NCBI GenBank assembly: GCA_029448655.1
Contig: JACCLO010000008.1
Coordinates: forward strand, 186,001-250,000
From: Wolfiporia cocos
Lineage: Eukaryota; Basidiomycota; Agaricomycetes; Polyporales; Phaeolaceae
Direction: 5' to 3'
Length of the DNA: 64,000 nt
The notes under the pieces: model-generated
Databases searched by the model: none
Told to the model about the DNA's origin: nothing
The model's input: the letters and a program-made list of their open reading frames with translations, nothing else
Translations under genes and position numbers: made by a program
Part shown: positions 21,825 through 33,885 of the stretch, one piece after another
How positions within the stretch are numbered: the first letter of the stretch is position 1
Layout of the letters: each line of letters starts with the position of its first letter

Positions 21825-21940
21825 CTTGACTTCCATAAATGGTCATCGACCTCAGCCACTTTGACTTCTGACTTTCATACCTCCCCACATTGCAATACAG
21901 TGCATGTCATCTGCTTTGCTATATGTTTTATATAGAATAG

Positions 21941-22133
21941 CTAGGCAATGAGTGAGAAATATTAATCCATATTTGGGATATTTGTGATGTATGTATGATG
22001 TAATACATCACAAATGTCCCTAATCTGGATTAATAAATTACATTGGGATGTTTGTGATGTATGTATGATGTAATACATCACAAACGTCCCAAATCTGGAT
22101 TAATAAATTACATATTTCTTGCTCATTGCCTAG
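21941..22133. mobile_element. Small palindromic MITE F
   Basis: The ends CTAGGCAATGAG and CTCATTGCCTAG are inverted. Inside, a unit of about 60 bp containing GTGATGTATGTATGATGTAA is repeated twice and is itself a hairpin (TTTGTGATGTA/TACATCACAAA). It is non-coding. The target duplication is ambiguous because the palindromic target also ends in TAG/CTA. Confidence 0.65.
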
Positions 22134-22226
22134 CTATTTGTCATGGTTTTTCCATGCATTTCAAGGCGAGTTCTTCATTTTGGCCCATTACGGGGTCGAA
22201 CTCTGCCCTTTCACACCCCTAGTCAT

Positions 22227-24139
22227 TGTCACAGACTTACTCGTCTGTGCGACCCTGGACTCAGGGGGAATCCCTAACGCCCTACAAGACGTGTGCGACG
22301 CCGCGCCAGCGGTGACCTTGTCGGCTGTACCCTCAAGAGGGACTCCTAGAGGCGACTTAGAGAGGCATCACACAGTCGAGCGAGACAAGAGGGGCCCTCG
22401 GGCCAGAGCACGCGCAGGGAAGTAGTAAGAGAGGCACTGTGTGCATTGACGAGAATCTCAAGGATGGGGCTGTAAGGCCCACATCCGTCGTACTTATACA
22501 TCTGTAGCTGGCCAGTAATGGCCGCCCTAAACTAATGGCCTGTGCGCGCATTATGTAAGAGGACACATGACTATGTAACTACTGTGACGAATGTAACTAG
22601 TGTGACCATGAGTGTGATACCTGAGGCGCGCGCTACCCTACAGCGCTAACCAAATGGTCAGGTGACCAACAAGCTAATGAGACGAACAAAGAGGTAACTA
22701 AGGATCAGGGACGCGGCGTACGCCTAGCGCCGCATGTGAAACCTATAGTGAGGGACGTACAGTGGCCCCCTGGGCACATCCGTGACATTACCCCCCCTCC
22801 TAAAAAACGTTGTCCCTAACGTTCTACCTTATATCCTACGACCCTCGCATCCTTGGTTGCTTGTTTAACACACGGCTCATGTGGTTCATGAGGAGCGTCC
22901 ATGTGCACGGTCCGTCCGCCGGTGGAGGAGTGAAGTGAGCGTCGCCTTCAGGGGAGCATTGGGATGAAACGGAGTGACCATTCCCTGTTTCCCTTACATC
23001 CCGCGACGTGAGCGAGTGAGGCTTGTCAGCGGTGAGCGGGCCCATCGGGAAGTCATGTTAGCGCATGCTTCTCCCTAGGACTGACGCCGACATGGCGAAG
23101 CGTGACGCGCCGACCCCGGGGTATGTGGTTGGCTCAGTCGAGTATGGTAGTCGGTTGTAGATGTTGCTGTCTAACCTTCGAGACCGTCGGTGTGGGGTTG
23201 GAGACCCTTGCGGGTTCCTTCGCATACCCACTGGTCATGAGATCTTGTACTTGTGCCTGCCGCCCAGGGGTAACTGGCCGGACTGCCCTAGACCTCCACA
23301 CGCGCGCGCATTATGGGTAATGACGGCGGCGGGTCCTCAAACGGGGCTTACGTCGGTTGACCCCTTCTACCTTGCGTTCGAAAGGGGGCGGACTTGCTTG
23401 CTCACTCCATACGGTAGCTTTGCCTGGGTTAACGCTTCGTGGGGGCTCGTAAAAGTACGGACCTCTGGTGCTTCTACCAGAGGCTGCCCCGCCGCGTTGC
23501 CATGGCTACCTGTATGTGGAGAACCCTCGGCCCCAACGCAGTTGGCGTCGGAGGGGAGGTAAGATATCCTTGAGATTATGTCACAGACTTACTCGTCTGT
23601 GCGACCCTGGACTCAGGGGGAATCCCTAACGCCCTACAAGACGTGTGCGACGCCGCGCCAGCGGTGACCTTGTCGGCTGTACCCTCAAGAGGGACTCCTA
23701 GAGGCGACTTAGAGAGGCATCACACAGTCGAGCGAGACAAGAGGGGCCCTCGGGCCAGAGCACGCGCAGGGAAGTAGTAAGAGAGGCACTGTGTGCATTG
23801 ACGAGAATCTCAAGGATGGGGCTGTAAGGCCCACATCCGTCGTACTTATACATCTGTAGCTGGCCAGTAATGGCCGCCCTAAACTAATGGCCTGTGCGCG
23901 CATTATGTAAGAGGACACATGACTATGTAACTACTGTGACGAATGTAACTAGTGTGACCATGAGTGTGATACCTGAGGCGCGCGCTACCCTACAGCGCTA
24001 ACCAAATGGTCAGGTGACCAACAAGCTAATGAGACGAACAAAGAGGTAACTAAGGATCAGGGACGCGGCGTACGCCTAGCGCCGCATGTGAAACCTATAG
24101 TGAGGGACGTACAGTGGCCCCCTGGGCACATCCGTGACA
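22227..24139 (-). mobile_element. TRIM-like non-autonomous LTR element, copy 1
   Basis: Two 561-bp LTRs (22227-22787 and 23579-24139), identical wherever I compared them, flank a 791-bp interior. The element is bounded by GTCAT on each side (22222-22226 and 24140-24144). In minus orientation the interior starts with a primer site and ends with a polypurine tract (AGGAGGGGGG, next to 22788). No Gag or Pol motif is present. The interior matches that of the element at 49042-50911, while the LTRs have diverged apart from shared blocks such as GGCGCTAGGCGTACGCCGCG. Confidence 0.9.
23566..23577 (-). promoter_or_regulatory. Self-complementary primer binding site, TRIM copy 1
   Basis: On the element strand AATCTCAAGGAT begins 1 nt after the LTR and is the reverse complement of ATCCTTGAGATT inside the same LTR (plus coordinates 23806-23817): 12 of 12 bases. 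Confidence 0.8.
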
Positions 24140-24774
24140 GTCATGCCTTTACCACTTAGTTACTGGATCCTTTAGCCATGGGTCATGTGACTAGTAGATT
24201 AGATAGACAACGTTCACCCTAGCGCCTAGATATCCCCGGCCCGGTGTCTATGGTACTAGTCTTTATGCATATGCCTGTACCTATGGCGATGAGCCTAGGT
24301 ATATCACTTTATATGTGATGTATAGCGCTGCAGCGCATGGACCGTACTTTAGGGTAGTACTTAGAGTATCACTGCGGTCTCATCCATGTATATATGCTCC
24401 CCGTTCTAGGGTCTTATACCCTAGAACAGTCAATCTCAACATGGGCCCTTGTGCCTACAGTTATGCCATCTGCTGTCTGCCTGCGTGCCCCTGGCTTCGA
24501 CGCTGCCCCTTATCGGGCCATCACTTGTCGTCGTCAACCTCTAGCTTCACTTCATGGACTGCTAGTCTGCGGATGCCCTCTTGGGCTTGTTATGCCGTGT
24601 CTTCCAGTCGTGGAGCCACGTTTTGGCGCCTTGTGGACACAGAGGTATTTCTGTGTCACTATTCTATATAAAACATATAGCAAAGCGGATGACATGCACT
24701 GTATTGCAATGTGGGGAGGTATGAAAGTCAGAAGTCAAAGTGGCCAAGGTCGATGACCATTTATGGAAGTCAAG

Positions 24775-25283
24775 AACCTTATCATGGTGGTGTCAACTCC
24801 ATAATAAGTAATATGGCGCTTATAGGTATGCTTGCCCACTTCACTTTTTTCCCTCATCTTTTCACCCATTTTGCAATGTCCTTGGACATGTCTTGCAGTG
24901 ACTTTGGGCTATCCTCAGAGACTACCCACTCCAGTGACATTATCTTTGCTCTTGACGTAATTTCCATGTGCACTACCAATCTCATAAAAGAGTTGCAGCA
25001 CTACACTCCCCCTGCTGACTCGCGTGCCTTGGGCATGACAATTCCTTTTTATCACCCCATTGCCTATGATATGCTTGAACTTTCTCTTTCAATTGCTCAT
25101 AGGGCAACTTGGCTCTCTTCAGTACTACTAGGTGACTTTCATAATGCTGATGTCAAATACCCATGCAATTGGCATACCCTGTGGGAGGCCGCCCACACTA
25201 CTACTGCTGTCCTCTTCCAAGCATTAGGAAATGTAGATGTGGGCTTGATAAGGATGGCCAAGGAACAATGGAGGATGAGATAA
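24775..25283 (+). pseudogene. Unknown protein fragment
   Basis: An open frame continuing from the foldback arm encodes about 170 residues after the arm, ending with a stop at 25283. It is rich in histidine, leucine and tryptophan (HPIAYDMLELSLSIAHRATW, WHTLWEAAHTTTAVLFQALG) and reads like an alpha-helical protein segment rather than random translation. I do not recognise it. There is no clear start outside the transposon arm, so it is probably an exon or relic of the surrounding hypothetical gene. Confidence 0.4.
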
Positions 25284-25301
25284 TGATATTGCAGGGCTTC
25301 T

Positions 25302-25871
25302 TGTCATGGTTTTTACCATGGCATAACCTTAGGTATCGTAAGTACACCTCTTACAGGGCTCAATCCTAGGATGTTACACCTCCATTTGGTACGTTAGCCG
25401 CTCCATCACTGTGTCTCCCTAGCCCGGAGGTCACGTGACTACTAGATTAGATAGAGTATCCCTTACAGCACCTAGATAGCTGTGGCCCAGTAACTCCGGG
25501 CGCTGTTCTATGTTATATGCAGTAATTATGGCGATGAGCCTAGCTACTTATACCGGATACATGTGATGCCATTACCGGTGCACAGACCAGCACCTTAGGG
25601 TAGGTACTTAGCAATTGAGTACTAGGTCTGCACATGTACATATGCCTTCCCCGTTCTGAGGACTACCCTCAGAATGTTTATTCTTGACACCGGGCTTAGG
25701 CCCTGGATCTACTCATGTCCCTCGTCTGCATTGCGTGCACATCCTCGACCACATTGACAACAACCCTAGACTTTATTCTTCATCTCGCTAGTCTGGTGCT
25801 TTACTATGCCGACTTTGAGGCTTGGGCCCTAGGGAGCCACATGCAGATGACACGTGGGTTTTTCCGTGTCA
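25302..25871 (+). repeat. Solo LTR, 570 bp
   Basis: It runs from TGTCATGGTTTTTACCATGG to TTTTTCCGTGTCA and is flanked by CTTCT (25297-25301 and 25872-25876). It belongs to the family of the LTR at 22139 (shared GATTAGATAGA and GGCGATGAGCCTAG blocks). Confidence 0.87.
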
Positions 25872-25989
25872 CTTCTGCTTAGAGTGAGTCTTAATGCATA
25901 GTGCCCAGCTCGGCCCCTTTAAGCTGAATATATGCACATATAGTGACCATCTTCCTGACCCAAATAAAATACCAACCACATTCCCCAAC

Positions 25990-26608
25990 TGTCACAAGAA
26001 TTCTCCTAGTTTCCCCATATTTCTTACTATTTTTCCGGCAATTCTACGAATTATCTACGACTTTCTAGGCCAATAACTAGCTTATCTGGTTCATAAGTTA
26101 ACGGTTACATACGTGCCGAATGATGGCCGCGTTATCTCCCGTAGCGACGGTCTTATCTTATCACTAGTAGTTACCATCAGTCACATGTCTAGTTCTAGCC
26201 AATCGGACGTTCCGTCCGGAAGCAGTCAGCATATAAACGTCAGCGGACCGGGCTTTGGTCACGCCCCGTCTTTGTAATGACAAGAGCGCAAAACGCTATT
26301 CGCGCGGCCTATGCCGCCTTTCTATATCCCGGTGTTGATCGGCATATGTATTTATCGCGTATTACTCAGTACTTAGGTACCTGGGGACTTGTACATACGA
26401 ATACGGACATTAGTATTATCTAATAAGACTGTTAGGGGTCTTATTTATCATGTATATATACTAGCCTTGCTGAGCGCTATTGCCTCAGTTCTATTCATTG
26501 CATTCATACTACGAGTTAACCACTCAACGTATCCTGCTTAACACCTGCTTTATCCCTTGCCTAACCAGCAATACCAAGATCATAACAAGTAAGTGTTATC
26601 TTGTGTTA
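25990..26608 (+). repeat. Solo LTR, 619 bp
   Basis: It starts TGTCACAAGAATTCTCC and ends CTTGTGTTA (a variant of TGTCA), flanked by CCAAC (25985-25989 and 26609-26613). A TATA-like TGTATATATACTAG lies near 26450. Confidence 0.85.
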
Positions 26609-26651
26609 CCAACAAAAAAATCACTTGGGAATGTGATACACCTGTTAGGGG

Positions 26652-29600
26652 GTGTTTTCTATGATCTCATTGTCGATTTTCAGTGGCCTTCCATTCTGCC
26701 TCCCAACAACATCACCAACTCCAGCAAGACTGCCCTGGATGAGGACCGTACCATCATGGAGGACACCTCTGATGATTATCAGGAGTTCAACAAATGCAAG
26801 AGAAATATCACAGACAACAGGGACAGCGTGTGTGCTGATACTAAGCATGTCTGCCGCAATGTCTGATTCATTGCATAAATCGCATCACTTCTTATTTTGG
26901 CAAGTACACCCTGCTATTGCTGTCACTGCTTTCGATCAGCATTATTGTATGCCACCACCATTAGTGTTTGTTCCTGTTGCTGCTATTGTCTCTCAACGTA
27001 TGTCTTGCTATGCAGAGTGTAAAGTCCATTGTTGTATGATATAAATGCCACCTCCCCTCATTAAATTGAGATTCATTTTTCCTGTCCCTCTTGTACTGTT
27101 GCAGATAGTAATAAATAAATATTTAGCTTGTAGTTGTCAATGTCGATGTGAGCAAGAACATTGTCTTCAAAGGAAAGTCCTCCAAATACTGGCCAGACCT
27201 CCTCCCAGAGGTCATTCAGTTGGAATCACTCACGTCTTGCTCGTCCTAGTGCCAATCCCCAGCCTCCAGGTTGATTGCCACATACCATTTGCTCAACGTC
27301 TCCATGATGGTGCATTGCCCCATGACATGGTCCCCACCGCAGATGTGGCCCTCACACTTCCTCTTTACATTCATTCATGATGCAATTGAGGTTGAGAAGT
27401 TGATGTTTGTCTATGATAGAAATGCCGCCTCCCCTCATTAAATTGAGATTCGTTTTTCCCGTACCTCTTGTACTGTTGCAGATAGTAATAAATATATAGC
27501 TTGTAGTCGTGGCGTTCAATGAATATTGCAATGCTCATTAAAGTCAAAGAGCCCATGTGAGCCACTTACTTAATGGCATCATGTTGCTCGTTTTGCTGCC
27601 ACTTCTCTTTCACCACTTACTCTTCCCATACACACCTCAAAGATTTTATATACCAATGTCTCCCACTTATTCCGAAAAATCCTACATTCCCCACCTCTTC
27701 AATGAGAGTGACCGACTTGTCTCAGTTACATCAGATGTCACATGCATTTGCTCCAGAGCATACACGCACTCTTAGCAGCAATAAACCCATGCTGGGCTCA
27801 ACTAATGTCAACCTTTTATCAGGGGATTTGCAAGGGGTCTCCCAATGGGGACAAATGAATCCTGCAGTACAAGCTAGAATTGCAGTGCAGGTCACTAGCT
27901 TATTTCATTGGGCACCCTGACTAGCATATCTCCAACACAGATCAACAGACAGTGATCCTCTTGGACAATCATACGAACCAGATGCTCACAGAAGCGATGG
28001 AAAAGCTCACTGAAGAAAATAGATGCTTTTGCATGCTTATGGAGTGAGTATACATATGTGCCTTGTACTCTAGTTCCAGTGCTACAGACTACTTCTCCAC
28101 AAAGAACAACTTTGACTCAGGTGGCTACAGGCATACAGTCACTTGTTAGTGCACAACTCGATAGGTATCTACTCTATCGTATTATATCTCAAAACAAAAA
28201 TACAAATCGAGTTTTTACAGGGGCTCTAGATGCGATGCTAGCCTACCCAACAACCGACCTCTTTCTAAGAGGGAACAATACCCTAATATCAAATTCTGGA
28301 ATGAGGCGGATTGGCAGGCCTCAAAACGCCACAACGATGCGGACCCAACATCAGATGGGCTGAAACAACATGGAAAAAAAGGTGGAGTCATGGTTGTGGT
28401 TGGAAGAGGAAGACGGCACCCCTTTTAGCATATTGCGCCTCGGTGGCATCAGGGCATTAATCAGGGAGGTCTTTCTTGATCTCTCAGAACATGGCTGTGT
28501 GCCAGAATGCTGGACTAAGGTCTGCCAGGAGGGGCATGACAAGCTGCGATGAAGGCTAGAAGAGGCATACCCAGAGATTGCCTTATGCGAGGGACACTGG
28601 AAGACTGAAACATGTGCCAAGGCTGTCTATCCATCTTGGAAGCAGAAGCACATGCATACTACAGCAGTGGTTAGTCTTTGGTTTGGTCTTCCTATGGCTA
28701 AGAGATGCATTAACGAGGACCAGGCACCAAACACTGCTTTGACCGATCCAGCGAAGTCGAAGTCTTTGCGAAGCTCAGAGCCAGAACAGAAGACCAGTGC
28801 TCCAAGAGCACAAGCACTACAGAGACTGCGTCTGTGCTGCCCATTGCTTCTGGGGATGCTCCTAGACCTGCTTCACCATGCCCACCTACACCCTCTGCTC
28901 CAAGTCCCTGGCAGCCCTCTGAGCTCGAATATCAAGACCAACCTTCCTCAACGATCCCTGATATGACTACAGATGCAACTGTGGCACAGACATCTGCCTC
29001 TGAGGCATGACACACTGTGGAACCCATTCATGGTGAGAAGCATCCCTCAGAGCCCATTCACTCTGTGGAACACATGAGCAAATGCCACACCACGCTTGTA
29101 ATCAAATCAGCTCTGTACATTTTTTTCTTTCTGTTCTTTGCTAACCACGATGAGTAGGAGTCGGCTTCAAAGAGGTGTCATGACACGTTTGAGAATGGAC
29201 ACATCCACCACAGCTGATGAAGACAATGCGGGTGAGTCGTTTTTTCCTCTTCAGCTTTACAATATTTTGAGCATTTCTATTTACAGGTTCCCTCGTTGTT
29301 GCACAAACTGAACCAGGTACATGTCTGTTTATACCATGGCAATTTTTCTGATGTCGTTCACGATGTAGGTGACAAAGACCCAATTCAAGAATTGGAGGCT
29401 ATGAACAATACAACCTCAATGGATATGCCAGTGCCCAGCACCTCCAATTCCTCAGCCACCCCGACAACTGTGGCTGCTACCAAAGCTTCATGGGGTCACC
29501 GCTATGGACCTAGAAAGGCTATAAATGCTAAGTACATCACAAGATAATTCAACAAATTTTCCTGACACCTCTCAGGAATCTGTATGGGAAGGAGTGGCAC

Positions 29601-29821
29601 AGCAAGAATCCTGAAGGTACGCTTGAAGAATTCAAGGAGCACTTTCACACTTTGTCAAAAGAGGTACTTCAGGTGAGAATATATTCTTCATAGCTCCTCA
29701 TTGCATACTCAACCTCTCATAGCAATACAAAGACATGGAGAAGGAGCTGGTATGTTTTTTTTTTCACTCTACTTGGTTTGTAAAGCTATATTGACTTGCT
29801 CTGTAGAAAAAGAAGAAGTAA
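26652..29821 (+). pseudogene. Basidiomycete hypothetical gene, 3' exons well defined, one internal stop
   Basis: Exon-like frames occur near 26680-26865, 27125-27250 and 28270-28372. A strong stretch at 28374-28660 contains EEEDGTPFS, EAYPEIALCEGHW and VYPSWKQKH, typical of abundant transposon-associated hypothetical proteins of Agaricomycetes. An in-frame TGA at 28550-28552 breaks it. The 3' end is clean: exons ending 29531, 29576-29672, 29723-29749 and 29807-29821 join in phase through introns of 44, 50 and 57 nt and finish KKKK-stop. The last 50 residues (AKNLYGKEWHSKNPEGTLEE ... KDMEKEL) resemble an HMG-box helix pattern, which is an inference. Function is unknown. Either the gene is recently dead or the TGA lies in an intron I misplaced. 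Confidence 0.6.
27043..27508 (+). repeat. Direct repeat of about 90 bp, 375 bp apart
   Basis: Positions 27043-27134 and 27420-27508 share CCTCCCCTCATTAAATTGAG, CTTGTACTGTTGCAGATAGT and AGCTTGTAGT with few differences. Each copy carries a potential splice acceptor (TGTTGCAG), so the duplication may have copied an intron/exon border of the surrounding gene. Confidence 0.7.
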
Positions 29822-30513
29822 TTGGTGAATTGGACAATATGTGCACCTTTTTTTTGGTTGAGTCGCATGCTTACTAGAGTGATTTATGTCAGTAGATCCT
29901 GATACATGCATACGATCGCCCTGCTGGATTCGCAAATTTTCTTGTGCATGCTTAGAGTCTCTGCTGATAGGTTCAGGTATTTTCTGCTAGTCGCAAACAA
30001 GGAATGTGAGGGGATTCGGGGACAGATTCTGATGGACTTTTGTATTTTTTGATACAATGCAAAACCTGCATCGAAATGTGCTGTGTATGTTCCAGTAGCC
30101 TCCAATAGTTTTCTGCAGCTCAGAAAATGAATTCTGGTATTTATTTATACATTCTGATCAAATGAAGAGCAAAGGCCTCTAGGTATGAGATAATTTTGGG
30201 TAGGCAGAATTTCTCAGCCAAGGCCCCCAGGTATTTTGCAGTAGCTCCCAGCATGCTGGAAAAATATTATGTATAATGAGGTATAAATGTTACATATCAA
30301 ATTCTACTCTGATAGCTATGGGTATTGTACAGTAGCTACTGCTAGGATGCTGGGCACTTAAAATCATACCCAGAGCTATCAACCGTTTGGTTTTGTATCA
30401 GATTGCACCCATTATCTTCTGATAGGCCCTGATATGAGGTACTTTCACTGGGATTTAGAGTTCATCACTAATCATTGGCTAGTTGGAGAAAATCAGCTTG
30501 TGACAGACCAGTG
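29822..30513. other. Downstream region without a recognisable gene
   Basis: AT-rich sequence with scattered similar phrases (TCTGATAG, CCCAGGTATTTT, GTACAGTAGCT), possibly a degraded repeat. No frame or boundary is convincing. Confidence 0.4.
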
Positions 30514-30937
30514 TATCACAAATCCAACTCAGGCATACCACTAATACCCCAGGTAGGCTATACCCTAAGGTCGTCAAGAGGCTATGCTGTCAAGACGTAG
30601 TAGCCCAGCTAGCAGAGTAAGACTTGAGGGGACGGGGCCCCAGCGATGAGAATAACGAGTCTGGGGTGTAAGCCCCAGACAACGCGCACTATATACATGA
30701 GCCTACACTACTGACTAGCAGACCCACCCTAAAGGCGAGGTCCGTGCGTAACGCGCTAGTCCACAGATCATGTGAGTAGTGAGATAGCGCTTGTCCATGT
30801 GACCTAAGAGCAGGCAGGTCATGTGTATGTCTAAATGGTCACGTGACTAGGTGGACATCTGGCCCTTGGTTCGAGCCTGCAAGAACGCAAAAACATGTCA
30901 CAAAAGGGGGGGTACCCCCTTAGCATAATTCGTGACA
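30514..30937 (-). repeat. Solo LTR (minus), 424 bp
   Basis: It is bounded by TATCACAAATCC and ATTCGTGACA and flanked by CAGTG (30509-30513 and 30938-30942). It shares the CTGGGGTGTAAGCCCCAG hairpin and the AAAGGCGAGGTCC block with the LTR at 20196. Confidence 0.83.
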
Positions 30938-31105
30938 CAGTGGTAGTACAGCGGCCGATGCTAGTATAAAGTTGAGGACACTATGTACATACCAGCATGC
31001 ATTTGCTATCTGAACCCATCACACTGTAGCAGGGTCCCTGGCGGGCAGTAGGATGTGGCCATTGTCTGGCATGATCCGAATTTCTACACTGAGAGGGAGA
31101 AAAAA

Positions 31106-31761
31106 GTAGAGTTTCAGTCAACTATCTTAATCTGCCAACTGCCCTTTGCTTAAGAAATGGCAGTTGTGAGGTAGGTTTGCATGCAGATTAATCTACTGTG
31201 ACAATAAAATGATACATCCAGGATTTGAACCAAGAACCTTAGCACAAATGAGATCACAGCTTAATTAGCCAACTGAGCCATAGTGGCAACAATTACCTTT
31301 GACCAATCAAAATATATATAACGCAAATTTTTTTTACACACAAATCATCAAGGCAACTAACTGCTACAACAAGCATAAAGAAATCAATGATAGTGGTAGC
31401 TTGATTTACCATGCCTGACTTGGAGCAACTCACAATGGGAAAGTTGAATACACTGGAATCACAGGTCTTTAGAGGCATATTCATTTGTATTTGTGTTATG
31501 GAAGATGTTAAACCACAAAAATGAAGTTTACAAAATACTCTATATATTTCTTAAAAGTGTGCAGACACTAGTTGCACCATAGGTCAGTTGGCTAATGTAT
31601 GCTGCAATCTTATTCTCATCGGTGCTAAGGTCCTTGGTTCGAATCCTGGATGTACCATTTTATTGTCACAGTAGATTAATCTGTGTGAAAACCTACCTTG
31701 CATCTGCCATTTCTTAAGCAAAGGGCAGTTGGCAGATTAAGATAATTGACTGAAGTCCCTC
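31106..31761. mobile_element. Foldback/MULE-like element with tRNA-like arms, copy 2
   Basis: The arms are inverted repeats of about 200 bp with the same internal sequences as copy 1 (TTCAGTCAA, AATCTGCCAA, CTTAAGAAAT). The end types GTAGAGTTTCAG and GAGGGACTTCAG are swapped relative to copy 1, so it lies in the opposite orientation. Flanks GAGAAAAAA (31097-31105) and GAAAAAAAA (31762-31770) match at 8 of 9 positions. Confidence 0.82.
31580..31646 (+). promoter_or_regulatory. Pol III A/B boxes in the right arm of copy 2
   Basis: A box TAGGTCAGTTGG (31580-31591) and B box GGTTCGAATCC (31636-31646) are both preserved although the rest of the arm has diverged from copy 1. The left arm keeps a weaker B box (GGATTTGAACC as read on plus, near 31220). 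Confidence 0.65.
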
Positions 31762-32297
31762 GAAAAAAAATAGATGTACTGTGCACATGGGGAGCAAGCA
31801 GGGCTACAAGTAAAGACTGCAATGCATGGTGCCAGGAGGAAAAGAAAGATGAGGGAGAGAGAATGGCAGATCTTAGGTACATGCGTGTGATAGGCTGCAC
31901 TTAAGGTGTTGAGAGTGTACTATATGGATTGGGGGAGAGAGAAGGTTGAGCATGTTGGCAGTGATGAGAGCTAGCCGTTATGGACAAGAATCAAGAGCTG
32001 CCCAAAAGTATGACAAAATGACAAAAGGTGTTGCCCAATCAAGCAAGGAACTTACTAAATTGAATGGGAGCTGTGTCATGCCTGGATGCTGCACTGCTGT
32101 GCGCTGATGCCCTCCTTTTCTAATGCATTCAATATTCAATCTTTCAACATTAACATTTACAGCCAATGGCTGTGGATATAACTGACCTGTGGTATAGGTA
32201 TATGGGCTCATTTACTTACTATTGCTTCGCATGCTTTCTGAGGGGATCAGCTATGGCTATGCTCAAATACACAAACTGTAAATGAGTAAAAGTGTGC
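31762..32297. other. No gene recognised
   Basis: Only short frames without motifs are present. I see no repeat ends or promoter elements. Confidence 0.4.
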
Positions 32298-33214
32298 ATC
32301 TCAATCATGCCATTGACATCCCCATCTGCATTGATCCTGCCATTGATATCAATATTCCGTCCTCATTGATCCTGCAATTAAGATTTCTGTCTGTGTTAAT
32401 CCTGCCATTAATGCTTCCATCCCCATTAATCCTGCAATTAAGATTTCCATCCTCGTTAATCCTACAAACAATATCTCCATTGAGGCTCCAACCATATAAT
32501 ATACATGTACAGGAAATCAGTAAATACATGGTATATGGTATATACATGGTATATACATAGTATTTACATGGTTTACCTCCTCCTTCAACAACATGCCACA
32601 GGTATCAGCACTTGGCTGATGCAAGGAAGAAATTGGTGTTCAGTATTCAACAGCCACACTAGTAGCTGGAATGGCTTAGGAATTGTGCACAATGTGTGAG
32701 ATGATGGGAAACTTTTACACATGGGTCTAATGCATGATGCAATCACTATGTGGGATAATATATAGCATAAATATAGATCTGATCTTACCTTCTGCCAAAT
32801 GAGAGGGTAAGCAGAGTGTGTGAACTATGACTTAGCATCTTTGCATTTGCACAGTGGCTACCAGATTGTCCAAATCTCATATTGCCACTGCATCATACAA
32901 TCTGTAAGACACATAACTAGCTCAAATACATATTCAAAACAACAATTTGAGGGTCTAATATGAATGCATTCACAACAACCATATACCATATAATATACCA
33001 TGTATATACCATGTACTCGGCCATGTGTAAATACATGTATATAGTATATATAAAAAACCATGTATACATGGTATATACATTATATGGTTGGAGCCTTAAT
33101 CTCCATCCTTGTTGATCCTGCAAATATGATGTCTGTCCTCTTTAATCCTACAACTAACATTTCCTTTCTAGTTGATCCTGCAAACAATACTTCCATCCTC
33201 ATTTAACCCGCCAT
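32298..33214 (-). repeat. 30-bp minisatellite coding decapeptides, split by MITE C
   Basis: Imperfect tandem units of about 30 bp (core TTAATCCTGCAATTAAGAT on plus) occupy 32298-32480 and resume at 33099-33214. On the minus strand they stay open and encode repeats such as CRINEDGNLN and CRINGDGSIN. One stop occurs in the right-hand part. The MITE C copy separates the two halves. Confidence 0.75.
32481..33098. mobile_element. MITE C, copy 2 (hAT-like)
   Basis: The ends TGAGGCTCCAACC and GGTTGGAGCCTTA are flanked by ATCTCCAT (32473-32480 and 33099-33106). The body is nearly identical to 11202-11893 except for about 75 bp missing here (for example the TTCAGATGGTAGATTTTTC segment). Confidence 0.92.
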
Positions 33215-33885
33215 TACCCTTGCGTAGTATCTGTTCATATATCTACTGAACTCGTCATTACAATAGTTAATGGACTATATATGGGTTTGCATTTTGCCGA
33301 TGCACGGACCACCGCCAGTGTCCACATTTAATTTACAGCCGTTCCCGAAAATAATGACACAGACACTTCTCGAAAAGTGTCACCGATTTAGGCATTACCA
33401 ATTCGGGAGGTTGGCTGTAAAGTGCACTAAAAACCAACTGGGGCTGTCTCGGACCTATAAGGCGTTGCTGACATCACACTCGCCCTCTACCTTGCAAGTC
33501 CTAAATAATGTTATGGGGTCCATATTGGTGTGTCAAATGAAGGGGAGGTGAGCGGAGAAGTCACGCTGGCGCGAGCATCGCACTCATAGCCAGTTACCTG
33601 AAAGGAAAATCCCTAGTCGGTGACGCGTTTTCGAAAAGTGCTTCGTGTCATTACTTTCAGGAACGACTGTAACTGGGTTGCGGCTGATCTGATGCCTCCG
33701 TATGCGACTTCAGACTGTCTGCATGGTGTTCGGCGCGCAACAATGCATCGCTTGCGAATCACCGAAACCATGATCAGCCGTAGTATTTTTGGTTGTATGC
33801 GTTGCTGGTATAGTCACATCGAGAATGGAAACTACATACAAACGTAGCGAGAGAAGGAGGAGTGAAGCATTCTTTGAAACAACGA
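33215..33885. other. Spacer downstream of kinase K2
   Basis: No coding frame with a recognisable motif. It may hold the 3' flank of K2 and the boundary of an older insertion; no duplicated ends were found. Confidence 0.4.

Larger units (their letters stand above)
22139..24658 (+). repeat. Solo LTR (family of 25302), interrupted by a TRIM element
   Basis: It starts TGTCATGGTTTTTCCATGCA and ends TTTCTGTGTCA, flanked by CTATT on both sides (22134-22138 and 24659-24663). Positions 22227-24139 are a later TRIM insertion, leaving about 600 bp of LTR. The LTR at 25302-25871 is a relative. Confidence 0.85.
21825..24774. mobile_element. Foldback element E whose palindrome centre carries later insertions
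   Basis: Arms of about 115 bp (21825-21940 and 24659-24774) are inverted copies that begin CTTGACTTCCATAAATGG and meet at TATATAGAATAG/CTATTCTATATA. Without the inserts the element would be one almost perfect palindrome of about 230 bp. The 193-bp MITE F and a solo LTR sit exactly at the centre. I found no clear target duplication at the outer ends. Confidence 0.7.

Noticed and set aside
22300..23600. ORFs of 60-130 codons inside the TRIM elements as genes
   Set aside because: They lie in LTR or interior sequence, differ between the two copies in frame and length, and have no motif.
32298..33214. CRISPR-like array
   Set aside because: The units are contiguous, imperfect and without unique spacers. 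It is an ordinary minisatellite in a eukaryotic context.
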